The position numbers and the translations under genes were made by a program. The notes beneath the pieces were generated by a model, which saw only the letters and a program-made list of their open reading frames with translations, was not told the DNA's origin and searched no databases. DNA of 64,000 nt from Eukaryota sp. TZLM1-RC (Eukaryota; Metamonada: BaSk clade): assembly GCA_040285825.1 (NCBI GenBank), contig JAUPSS010000010.1, forward strand, positions 124,001-188,000, in the 5' to 3' direction. Every line of letters starts with the position of its first letter. The stretch's first letter is position 1. Below, piece after piece: positions 12,132 through 21,110 of the stretch.

Positions 12132-12318
12132 TTTTTATGAATTTGAAATATATTTTCAACGCTAACAAAACATTGAACAAAAAACTAGAACTCAATATCC
12201 TCAATACATGCATCAACATCATCAAATCTTTTAAGCGCGCGATTTTCATACTCTATTCCCAATTGTAACAGTGCTTTGGTCAACATTTCTGGAATTGCTT
12301 TAAGAATACTAAAAACAA
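12131..12318 (-). mobile_element. Family D LINE, 3'-terminal 190 bp
   Basis: Carries the D 3' UTR ('caacgctaacaaaacattgaac' region) and codons for ERALKRFDDVDACIEDIEF read on the minus strand, back to N-R-I-V-F-S. It is then joined directly to D in the opposite orientation at about 12318. The arrangement (3' part minus, upstream part plus, middle missing) is that expected of twin priming. Confidence 0.82.
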
Positions 12319-12666
12319 TTCAATTTAGATTTTAAAAACGCTTTCAATGCAGTGAAGAGGTCGTCCATCTTGCCCTTGCTTCAAACTCATTTTCCAGAAG
12401 CTGAGTCGTTCTTTTACAATTTTTATGGCTCACAGTCGACTCTTGTTTATGAGGAATTCAATCTAATATCATCATCTGGTGTCAAACAAGGTGATCCATT
12501 AGGTCCTTTCTTTTTCTGCCTTGCTATCCATCCTTTGATGTGTGAATTAAAACAAGAATTTCCAGATGTTCATATAACTGCTTATATGGATGACATATCA
12601 ATAATTGATCCAATTGATTCATTGAGAACAATTGCTGAAATTGTTCAACAGCGCTATTATCAAATT
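12319..12666 (+). pseudogene. Family D LINE RT fragment, motifs A to C
   Basis: Encodes NLDFKNAFNAVKR (motif A), SSGVKQGDPLGPFFF (motif B) and AYMDDISIID (motif C). It is interrupted at 12666 by a 97-bp G tail and resumes at 12764-12789, 14484-14600 and 24229-24258. D at 58006-60385 is the reference. One base differs at motif C (D in place of G after SII). This D(+) copy is the outer shell of the deepest nest in the window. Confidence 0.87.
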
Positions 12667-12763
12667 AATTTATTGAATTTGCACACTTGATTAAATTAAA
12701 TCATAACTAATGGGACGACTATCATTAAACCAAGATTTCCTCTACAAAATCTTGATTTGCTTG
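12667..12763 (-). mobile_element. Family G LINE 3'-tail insertion, 97 bp
   Basis: Reverse complement of the G 3' end found at 21911-21950 joined to 24041-24109: coding for NQDFVEEILV, TAA, and the 3' UTR. The 11-bp TSD 'attatcaaatt' is at 12656-12666 and 12764-12774. It also proves where G really ends, because the other G copy is split there by a C insertion. Confidence 0.9.
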
Positions 12764-12789
12764 ATTATCAAATTGGTCTTTCTCTAAAT

Positions 12790-14483
12790 TTTTTTTTAAT
12801 TTAATTTTATTCTAAACCTATAAATCAACATCTAAAGAATCCATCTCTCCCAAAACAAAAACACTAGATGCAACTCTCTCATAGTGAGATCCAAGAGAAA
12901 GCAAAGCATCAGAAACCATCTTCAACATCCCCTTAAAAATAGAAAACACAATTCTATTTTGCCAAAACAATCTGTTGAAATTTCTGCCAGTTCTTCTCTT
13001 TACAATCATTTCAAAATCATCCAAAAAACGTAAAGCAGTTGGTGCAAGTGAACCAAAAGGGAAAATACAAATGGATACAAATTGTATTTTTGCATGTTGT
13101 AGACTGGCCAATTTGGACAAAGGTTCATTGTATTTTTTTGAATTTAAAATTTTCAGCATTTGAAAGGGGATTATGAATTTCAGAATTAACAAGCCTTTCA
13201 TTTGAGGCATTACAAGGATCAACAGACATTACATCCAATAAAATGAAACTTCCATCTAATCCAGGTAATATGACATCACCTCTATTATTCTTATGAAAAT
13301 CATTTTCAGCATCAAACAGATTTGACAACAGAGGTTCCAAGAAGGATTCAATTCTATGAGATTTACACATACAATATAACTGGTCTCTTACAGCATCATG
13401 AACCTTGCTTCTAAAAGTAATAAAATGTTTACAATTTAACAAATGAGTAGTTGTAATTTCTCGAGAACATTTACAAATTAAATTATGAGGTAAATTATCA
13501 GGCCAGATAAAGGAACGAAATCTCATATTCAGAGTCCAAGCAGAATCGGATAAGAGAGTACCATAAACTTGTGGAATTGTTGTTACTAAGGCAGAAGAAG
13601 TACTGTCACACATATCTTGTAAAAGATTTGCAAAAGCGGGATTCTTTTTCTTGGCCAAGCCAAGTCTAACATCAAAATCCAAGCTTTCAAAAATCTTTGA
13701 CAATTTTTGTTGAAGATTTTTACAGCAAAACTGTAAAAAGATCCATGCAATGTGTAATTCCTATCATATTGAATCTTTTGTAGAACCTTTGTTGAGGTCT
13801 CTTGATATAAATGAAAGCGTAAGAGATTCAGAATATGGAAAACGACGTGCTGATGTTGTTGTGCCCTCGTTTGATGATGTCATGAATGTTGTTGATGTCG
13901 TAACAGTGGATGTTTGCAAGAAAAATGCCTTGAAAAATGCTCAATCCGAAGTATCCCCCCTTGATGACTCCGAATTGTACAAACGGAAAAAGTATGCAAA
14001 TCCTTTAAAAGAATTGAAACATGTTCGCCATGTAGATTACCAAATTTGCCCATTTGCTATATCGTTGTATGGTCGTCTTGGAAAAACTGCTTTGAATTTT
14101 ATTGATGATTTTGAAAATCTTGTGAAAAAAGAATGAATAAGCGTTTTGATCGTCGCTTGTGGCTAAATCGTATTGTTTTTACTATTTTCAAATCAATTCC
14201 TAAAATGATTTCGAAAGCTTTAATGTCTGTCAGTGCACATTATGAAAACATTGCTGCTGTAAGGTTTGATGGTGTGGAAGCTTGTTTTGAAGAAATTGAC
14301 TTTTAGACTGTGGTTTTGAAAATAAATTAAAATTAAATAGAGATCGGTTTGGAATTTCTTGAATTGATTGAGGAAAACATTTGGTCCAAATTTGTGGTGG
14401 CAATTTTTCAAGTTCACAAGATAACTCATACAAATAGGGACTGCAATTGGGAACTAACAGATGAGAATATTCTAAATATAATA
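12790..14483 (-). mobile_element. Family A LINE, 5'-truncated, interrupted by B(+)
   Basis: Segments 12790-13737 and 14330-14466 encode the A C-terminus (FLDSLDVDL variant), RLE, finger and linker back to NCSPYLYEL. The 8-bp TSD 'ctctaaat' is at 12782-12789 and 14484-14491. The 5' junction carries about 17 bp of filler ('attctaaatataata') resembling the TSD. A frame break near 13136 lies in a T run in 'gtatttttttgaa'. Confidence 0.87.
13738..14329 (+). pseudogene. Family B RLE domain, inserted in A(-)
   Basis: Begins within IHAMCNSYHIES and encodes the RLE (KRRADVVVPSFDDV, VVDVVTVDVC) and C-terminal block. A one-base loss in the A run near 14130 shifts frame before N-R-I-V-F. It ends EEIDF with TAG at 14304-14306, then the B1 3' UTR and A-tail. 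The flanking duplication is blurred because target and tail both read 'taaatt'. Confidence 0.85.
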
Positions 14484-14491
14484 CTCTAAAT

Positions 14492-14600
14492 ATTTCCAAA
14501 TGTTTATTGATTGGTAGAGAGCCTGCTGATCTCATTATTGATGATCAAAGTGTTCCTTGTATCAATTATTTTGAATCAGGATTTCATTTTTTAGGTTGTT
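14492..14600 (+). mobile_element. Family D LINE, outer copy continued (post-YMDD)
   Basis: Encodes SKCLLIGREPADLIIDDQSV and FESGFHFLGC, the RT motif D/E region. It picks up exactly where D stopped at 12789 and is cut at 14600 by a D(-) insertion. It resumes at 24229 with the duplicated 'aggttgtt'. Confidence 0.85.
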
Positions 14601-14764
14601 TTTTTATAAATTGAAATTGATTTTCAACGCTAACAAAACATTAAACAAAAAACTAGAACTCAATATCCTCAATACACGCATCAACATCATCAAATGTTTT
14701 AAGCGCGCGATTTTCATACTCTATTCCTAATTGTAACAGTGCTTTGGTCAACATTTCTGGAATT

Positions 14765-14807
14765 TTTAGATATTGACTTTTAGACTGTAGTTTAATAATA
14801 AATTAAA
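14765..14807 (+). mobile_element. Family B LINE 3'-tail insertion, 43 bp
   Basis: Only 'agatattgacttttag' plus the B2 3' UTR 'actgtagtttaataataaa', preceded by three extra T. The 14-bp TSD 'acatttctggaatt' is at 14751-14764 and 14808-14821. Six codons (EDIDF region and stop) are all that remains of the ORF. Confidence 0.9.
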
Positions 14808-14880
14808 ACATTTCTGGAATTGCTTTAAGAATACTGAAAACAATTCTATTGTGCCAGAAATTGAAGTTCAATTCTTTTCC

Positions 14881-15111
14881 TTTTTTTATAAATTGAAATT
14901 TATTTTCAACGCTAACAAAACATTAAACAAAAAACTAGAACTCAATATCCTCAATACACGCATCAACATCATCAAATCTATTCAGCGCGCGATTTTCATA
15001 CTCTATTCCTAATTGTAACAGTGCTTTGGTCAACATTTCTGGAATTGCTTTAAGAATACTAAAAACAATTCTATTGTGCCAGAAATTGAAGTTCAATTCT
15101 TTTCCTGCTTT
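14881..15111 (-). mobile_element. Second family D 3' end within D(-)
   Basis: A second complete D 3' UTR and C-terminus begins at 14881 inside the first D(-), at 'ttcaattcttttcc'. That same sequence recurs at 15096-15109, where the first copy appears to continue. Either a ~230-bp D tail landed in D, or the 3' end was tandemly duplicated. Differences such as 'aaatgttttaagcg' versus 'aaatctattcagcg' favour two separate elements. Confidence 0.65.
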
Positions 15112-15574
15112 TTCTTTTATTAAACTTCTGAAATCTTCAAGAAATTTAATGCCAGATATTCCAATGTTACCAAAAAGAGAAACAGCAAATGGAACCAACT
15201 GATACTTGACATGCTCAACACGTCCTAGCTGAGATAAGGGTTCCTTGTACTTTTTGATTTTGCTCTTTTCAGCAAAGCAAAGTGGAGTTTCATCTCTTTT
15301 AGCAAAATCAATTGCTGAGTCTTTACAAACATCAACAGTAACAACATCAACAACTTTAATAACCCCATCAGACGCAGGGGTAATTAAATCAGCACGGCGT
15401 TTCCCAAAAGTATTTTCATCTTCATTTTCAGATGACAACCTTCGCACAAGTGGTTCAACAAAAGCTTCAATGTGATGACTTTTGCACATAGCGTATAGTT
15501 GGTCTCTAACAGCATTGTGAACAACTGAGCGATATGTAATATTAAATTTGCAATTAAGTAAATGATTCAGATTA
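14935..15574 (-). pseudogene. Family D C-terminal RLE domain
   Basis: Open minus-strand frame from the CxCx7Hx3C finger half (NLNHLLNCKFNITYRS) through KRRADLITPASDGV and VVDVVTVDVC (RLE), FGNIGISGIKFLEDF and W-H-N-R-I-V-F-S to CIEDIEF with TAG at 14935-14937. No frameshift in about 210 codons. The upstream coding part continues at 24119-24228 beyond the E/G insertion. Confidence 0.87.
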
Positions 15575-16554
15575 CAACCAAATATTATCTGGTCAACGCA
15601 AATACCCAGAAGAATTAAGAAGTTCTCGTTTGACTGCACTTGTCAAAAATTCAAAAATGGATGTTCGTCCTATTGCAGTCTCTGAGAGCTTACACAATAT
15701 TTTTTCTGCGTGTTGCTTAAGCAGGTTCAATGAAAAAGCTAAAAAGATTTTATTACCCTTTCAATATGGTATAAATACTACAGATGGAGTCTTTTCAGCG
15801 ATTTTTGCTACTGATGTCTTATTTTGCCAAAATGAATTCAATGTTTGCATGTCATTGGATTTTAGTAATGCTTTCAATTCACTAAGTCGTCGCAGTATCC
15901 ATGGTGCTCTATTGCAATATATGCCGGAATTAATACCATATTTTCAATCAACTTATTGCACATATTCTAATTTACATTTTGGTAACAACATTTTGAGTTC
16001 ATCAAGTGGCGTAAAGCAAGGAGATCCGTTAGGACCTCTTTTGTTTTGTTTGGCCATCCATCCTATTCTACTGCAAATTCAAGAGATGTTTCCTTCACTA
16101 AAAATGATTGCATATATGGATGATGTTGTGCTTATTGGTGATTTAAATATTGTGAAAAAAGCAACTGTATGTTTTAAAGAATTATTTACCAAAATTGGTC
16201 TCCGACTTAATTTACTTAAATGTGTTTTGTTATCGAATTCTCCAGTTTCCACAATAATTGATGATATTGAAATTTAAGCCAAATTATATTCAATTGATGC
16301 TATTCGTCATTTGGGTTCGTTTTTAGGAAATAATGATGAAATTACCAAAAAATTGTTTGAAAAGTTGAACTCAATTTCTGACAAAATTGACCGAATGATG
16401 AATTTAGATATAAAAAAACACATCAAATTTACCATTATAAGACTGTGTTTTAGTTCCAATTTTAATCATATATTTCGATCTACAAATCCTCTCGTCACTA
16501 GACCTTTGGCTCAAAAGTTTAATGAGTTACGTGCAAAAGTTCTGTCTCAATTAC

Positions 16555-16597
16555 TTTTTTTTTAAAAAACTGGAATATTTATTGAGATAAAAATAAC
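16555..16597 (-). mobile_element. Family C LINE 3'-tail insertion, 43 bp, in E
   Basis: Matches only the last ~43 bp of C ('tggaatatttattgagataa' on this strand, with T/A tail). The E protein breaks at LSQLLFF and resumes at FEFSERF, missing roughly 35-40 residues compared with A to D. The insertion therefore seems to have come with loss of ~110 bp of target. 'caatctttg' is repeated twice just to the right. No TSD was seen. Confidence 0.75.
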
Positions 16598-17450
16598 AAT
16601 CTTTGCAATCTTTGAGTTTTCCGAAAGATTTGCAGATTGGGAAGATTTATTGATGACAACGCAAAGTTCCACTGTTTTTGCATTAAATGAAGAAATTTCA
16701 AGAATTGATGTAGAAAAATGGGGTCGATGTTTTCCCCAATCATTCAATGGCAATATTCCAGAAAAAAATGTTTTAAATTTGAAGTACACTCTTCGAACAT
16801 TACAGAAAAGATTGACTGGAATGTATGAAAAAGATCTTTATAATAATATTATAATAATATGTTGTGAAATTACAGAAGTCTGTTCTTATTGGTTTTGAAG
16901 ACCTGGATTTTTCTAAACGACTTAGTGTGACTAAGATTAATAATCCCGTCTTTGCTGCCTTTTTATCAGACATTCAGAACTGTACTAGTTTAATATCTCA
17001 GCAACCAAGGCCATTTGGTCTTCACTTAACAAATGAAGCTTGGAAACAAAACATGCGGTTGAGATTAGGGATGTATCCAAGTGGTCTTTTGGACAATTCT
17101 TATTGTATTTGTAACAAAAAACCTACTGCCAATTTTCGTCATATTGTGAGCTGTAAGAAATTTCTCCAATATAGGTCAGTTCTTCATAATGCCGTTCGTG
17201 ATGTGACATATGAGATGTTCAAGTGTTACAATTTTAGTTGCAAAGTAGAACCTTTGTTGAAGCATTATAGTGATGATAATCTTTTTAATTCACGTCGAGG
17301 TGATTTAATTGCTCCTTTTGTGGATTCCTCTCAAGTTGTTGTTGATTTCACTACAGTTGATCCCTTTGCTTTGGTTTATCGCGATGATGTTTTACTTAGT
17401 ACTAATGGTCATTTGAACAAGGCTGAAGATCGTAAGAGAGATAAATATAC

Positions 17451-20400
17451 TTTTTTTTTTTAATTTAATTTTAATTTATTTTCAAAACCACGGACTAAAA
17501 GTCAATATCTTCAAAACAAGCTTCCACACCATCAAACCTTACAGCAGCAATGTTTTCATAATGTGCACTGACAGACATTAAAGCTTTCGAAATCATTTTA
17601 GGAATTGATTTGAAAATAGTAAAAACAATACGATTTAGCTACAAGCGACGATCAAAACGCTTATTCATTCTTTTTTTTACAAGATTTTCAAAATCATCAA
17701 TAAAATTCAAAGCAGTTTTTCCAAGACGACCATACAACGATATAGCAAATGGGCAAATTTGGTAATCTACATGGCGAACATGTTTCAATTCTTTTAAAGG
17801 ATTTGCATACTTTTTCCGTTTGTACAATTCGGAGTCATCAAGGGGGGATACTTCGGATTGAGCATTTTTCAAGGCATTTTTCTTGCATACATCCACTGTT
17901 ACGACATCAACAACATTCATGACATCATCAAACGAGGGCACAACAACATCAGCACGTCGTTTTCCATATTCTGAATCTCTTACGCTTTCATTTATATCAA
18001 GAGACCTCAACAAAGGTTCTACAAAAGATTCAATATGATAGGAATTACACATTGCATGGATTTGATCTCTGACTGCATCATGCAACGTAGAACGATAGGA
18101 AATATATCTATTACAATTAAATAAATGTGATAATGTCAAACCAGCTCCACATTTACAAAACAAATCATTGGGCAAATTACAAGGCCATAAATAACAACGC
18201 ATTCTCATAGCAGTGGTCCATTGGTCGTCATTCAAAAATAGACCATAAATCTGGGGAATTTGATTTATCAAAACTGCAGATGAACTGTCCTTCAAATCAA
18301 TCAAAAAATTGGCAAAAGCAGGATTTTCTTTCTTAGCCGTGCTAAGTCGAACAATAAAATCCTTGTTTTCAAAATTTTCAAAAGATGTCGTTGGAGCTTT
18401 TTCAACGCAAATTTTAATGAATATAAACTTCTGTCTGGAATTTCTTGAATGGATATGGGGAAACATGATTGCCATAAGTCGGGAGATAAACTGGATATTT
18501 CTTCTCTTAAGTTATCCAGGAATATGCTATTTGTATTTTCAAGAAGATTTTCGGCAAAGGATATCTTCTAGAGAATTCAAATACAAAATTTTTTCCACCA
18601 CCAATAAATGCAGCTTTGGTCAAATATTTTGATGAATTGAATCCAACACCGCCAAGTTGAACATCAGAAAAAATATGATTTTTCAAAATTGATGGATCAA
18701 CAGACATTAAATAAGCCAAAAATTGGGTACGTATTTTGTTAAATTGTCTACAAAAATTGTAAGTTAGGGATGGAGGTAATGATCGCAGTAAATGAGTAAT
18801 CTTTCCAGCATAACAAATTTTCAAAAGAAAAAACTTAAGATGTTTTTCCAATTCAAGAGTCTTTATGACTTCTAGCTCTTTTTAATTGAATTTAAATAAT
18901 TTTCAAGGCTGTCAAGTGTCTTTTCGGCGGAACCTAAATAGCAACCCAGAAAGCAGAAACTAGTTGAAGTATAATCAATATATGGAACTTCGAGGGAATT
19001 AATTATTAACTTAACATTTTTCCTAGAAATACAAAAACATTTTTGAACATTCAAATCAAGACCTATGGATTGGTATAATGTAGCAGCTTCATTAGCAACC
19101 CTATTAATTGTACTTTCTGGACCAATACAAGAAATGTCATCCATGTAAGCTACCACTTGAAGGTCAGAATTTTCTTCTTTTAATTTTTTTCAAAATTGGG
19201 TGAATTGCAAGACAAAAAAAGAAAGGACCTAAAGGGTCTCCTTGTTTAACTCCTGATAAAGAATCCAGATTAAAAGAATTAAAAATTAAATCAGATGAAT
19301 TACCATAAAACCTATAAAAAAAGGTTTCGAGTTCAGGAAAATTTGATTTGATTTCTTTCCAAATTGAATCTCTTTTCACTGAATTGAAAGCATTTTTGAA
19401 ATCAAGATTAAAAATGCAACTATTTTCGTGACAATTGAAAAACAGATCAGATGTCAAAGCAGCAACTGAAGCTCCATCTATGGTTTTGATTCCATATTGG
19501 AATGGAGAAAAGTATTCTTTAGCTTTTGTTGAAACTCGATTAAAAATTACTGAAGACATCAGGCGATAAATGGCTTCACCAATGGCAATTGGGCGAACTT
19601 TTCCATTAGGTTTAGTTAAAGCCACTAACCTTGATGCACTTAATTCTTTTGGTGGAACAATTTTCATTGTCAAAACATCTTGAAAAAAGGAACATAAATC
19701 TTTAATAATAAAGGTTTTTTGGCGGCACACAGATTTCAGCATATCAAAAGTAATTCCAGATGGACCTGGAGCTTTTCCAGATGGAAGACGGAAAATGGCA
19801 GTTTCAACTTCTTTTTCAGAAAGTGGATTTTGTTTCCAAAATTGTGAAGCAGATGGTTTATCCAAATTAAGAAATTCAGCTGGATGCAGATCCACTAATT
19901 GATTTACAGTTTCATCAGTCACAGGAGCAAGATCAGATGAGAACAGAGCGTTTTTCCCTGAACCATATCTCCCACGTAGCAAAAGTTTTCGTACAGTCTT
20001 ATTCTTGGGTTGTTTCTTTGGAGTGAAAACCTTTTGGGGACGAGAACCTGATTTTTGTTCAAGGAAGAATTTCCAAATAGACAATATATCCCATTCTCCT
20101 TTTTTCAAAGCAAGACTGAATGTTTTAAACGCAACAGAAAAGGGTATGGAAGCCTTGGGACTGAGAACATTCGGAATCTTACATGGAGGCCGTAATGTAT
20201 CAAGCGAGGAGCAAACATGGCATACATATAAATTATTTTTTAAAATATATCTTTCAGCTTTTTCATTACAAATAGCACAATTATCAATTTGACTTGCTTC
20301 AAGGGGAATATCTAACATCACTGCATCATTGTCTTCTGCAGTGCACTCATCTTTGGGAGGTAAATTAAATTCTAAATTATTTAATTCAGCGGCAGCGGCG

Positions 20401-20769
20401 GTTACAGAATAAGAAATAGATGGATTTTGATAATTTTCACATTTTTTAGAATTCTTTTTATGACCAACTTTATGACAGGATGAGCAACGGGGAACATTTT
20501 TTGAGAGTTTAGTGTTTTTTGCGGCACGCTGATCATTTTTTGAATTTGAAATTTTTTGAGAAGAATTTCGAGCATAGCTTGGAGGGTGGGGAGAGTGGAG
20601 GAGTGAAGGGGATGAGCTTGATCTGACGGGTAGAACCTTCACTTGGGCATTCCAATCAGTATCGGAGTCACTATCAGTCTCTGGCATCGTTTTGGGAAAG
20701 ACACAGTACAACTTTGACGCCAACACAGAAAGTGAAAAATGAGAGGCTTGACCAAGGGAGGGAGAAAAA
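17451..20769 (-). mobile_element. Family B LINE, full length, 12-bp TSD
   Basis: 3319 bp from the 3' tail (T run at 17451) to the 5' end, which on the minus strand reads T6 then CTCCCTCCCTT. The 12-bp TSD 'agataaatatac' is at 17439-17450 and 20770-20781, splitting family E. This is the only B copy with its complete 5' UTR and start codon, so it is the reference for the family. Confidence 0.94.
17494..20687 (-). pseudogene. Family B LINE polyprotein, reference copy
   Basis: ATG at 20687-20685 (context AAAACGATG), MPETDSDSDTDWNAQ, then the CSSCHKVGHKKNSKKC knuckle (longer last loop than A, C and D), CAIC...CHVC ribbon, GKAPGPSGITFD, NLDFKNAF, KQGDPLGPFFF, AYMDDISCIG, CKCGAGLTLSHLFNC, RRADVVVPSFDDV, VVDVVTVDVC, end CFEDIDF. 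Breaks are one-base changes near 19185 (T run), 18882 (T run), 18557 (A run) and 18380. A premature in-frame stop lies in 'tagctacaagcg' near 17639, where other copies read 'tagccac'. About 1.06 thousand residues if intact. Confidence 0.9.
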
Positions 20770-21110
20770 AGATAAATATACTGAGATATTAAATGATTTA
20801 AATAAGAACCTTTATTCGAAGTTTTCGTTTGTTCCTTTTGCCTTTTCGATTTTTGGCAACATTGGACAATCCGCCTTGAATTTCATCAATGATTTTGGTA
20901 ATTTATGTCGTTCAAGTGGTAAGAATTTTGCAGAGAATTTATGGAAAAATCGTATCATTTTCGCTTTGTACAGAAGTGTTCCCAAGTACTTGAGTTTAAT
21001 GATGTCTAAACTTTATAAGGATTCATCAAGAGTTGGCGTGGAGAATTTAGTTTCTTATGTGTTTTAGTTTGTTTTGTTTTTATTTGATTCTTTATATAAA
21101 TACATATTTG

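Larger units (their letters stand above)
15575..21110 (+). pseudogene. Family E LINE (divergent), 5'-truncated, interrupted by B(-)
   Basis: The only copy of E. Domains: RLTALVKNSKMDVRPIAVSES (RT), LDFSNAFNSLSR (motif A, Ser for the usual Lys), SSGVKQGDPLGPLLF, AYMDDVVLIG (YMDD), a TAA nonsense codon at 16275-16277 in an otherwise open frame, thumb, then after a C tail the CFPQSFNG region, CICNKKPTANFRHIVSC finger, RRGDLIAPFVDSS...VVDFTTVDP (RLE). B(-) splits it at 17450; the C-terminus resumes at 20782 (FGNIGQSALNFINDF, W-K-N-R-I-I-F-A) and ends VSYVF, TAG at 21065-21067. The TSD 'attcagatta' (15565-15574 and 24119-24128) bounds the E plus G block. Confidence 0.85.

Noticed and set aside
16839-16862. 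'ataataatattataataatat' as a regulatory or terminator hairpin in E.
   Set aside because: It lies inside the E coding region and breaks it; it is best read as an AT microsatellite expansion.
20005-20292. Plus-strand ORF (GCFFGVKTFWGREPDFCSR...) repeated at 7311 and 42291.
   Set aside because: It is antisense to the well supported B zinc ribbon and pre-RT region and recurs only because B does.
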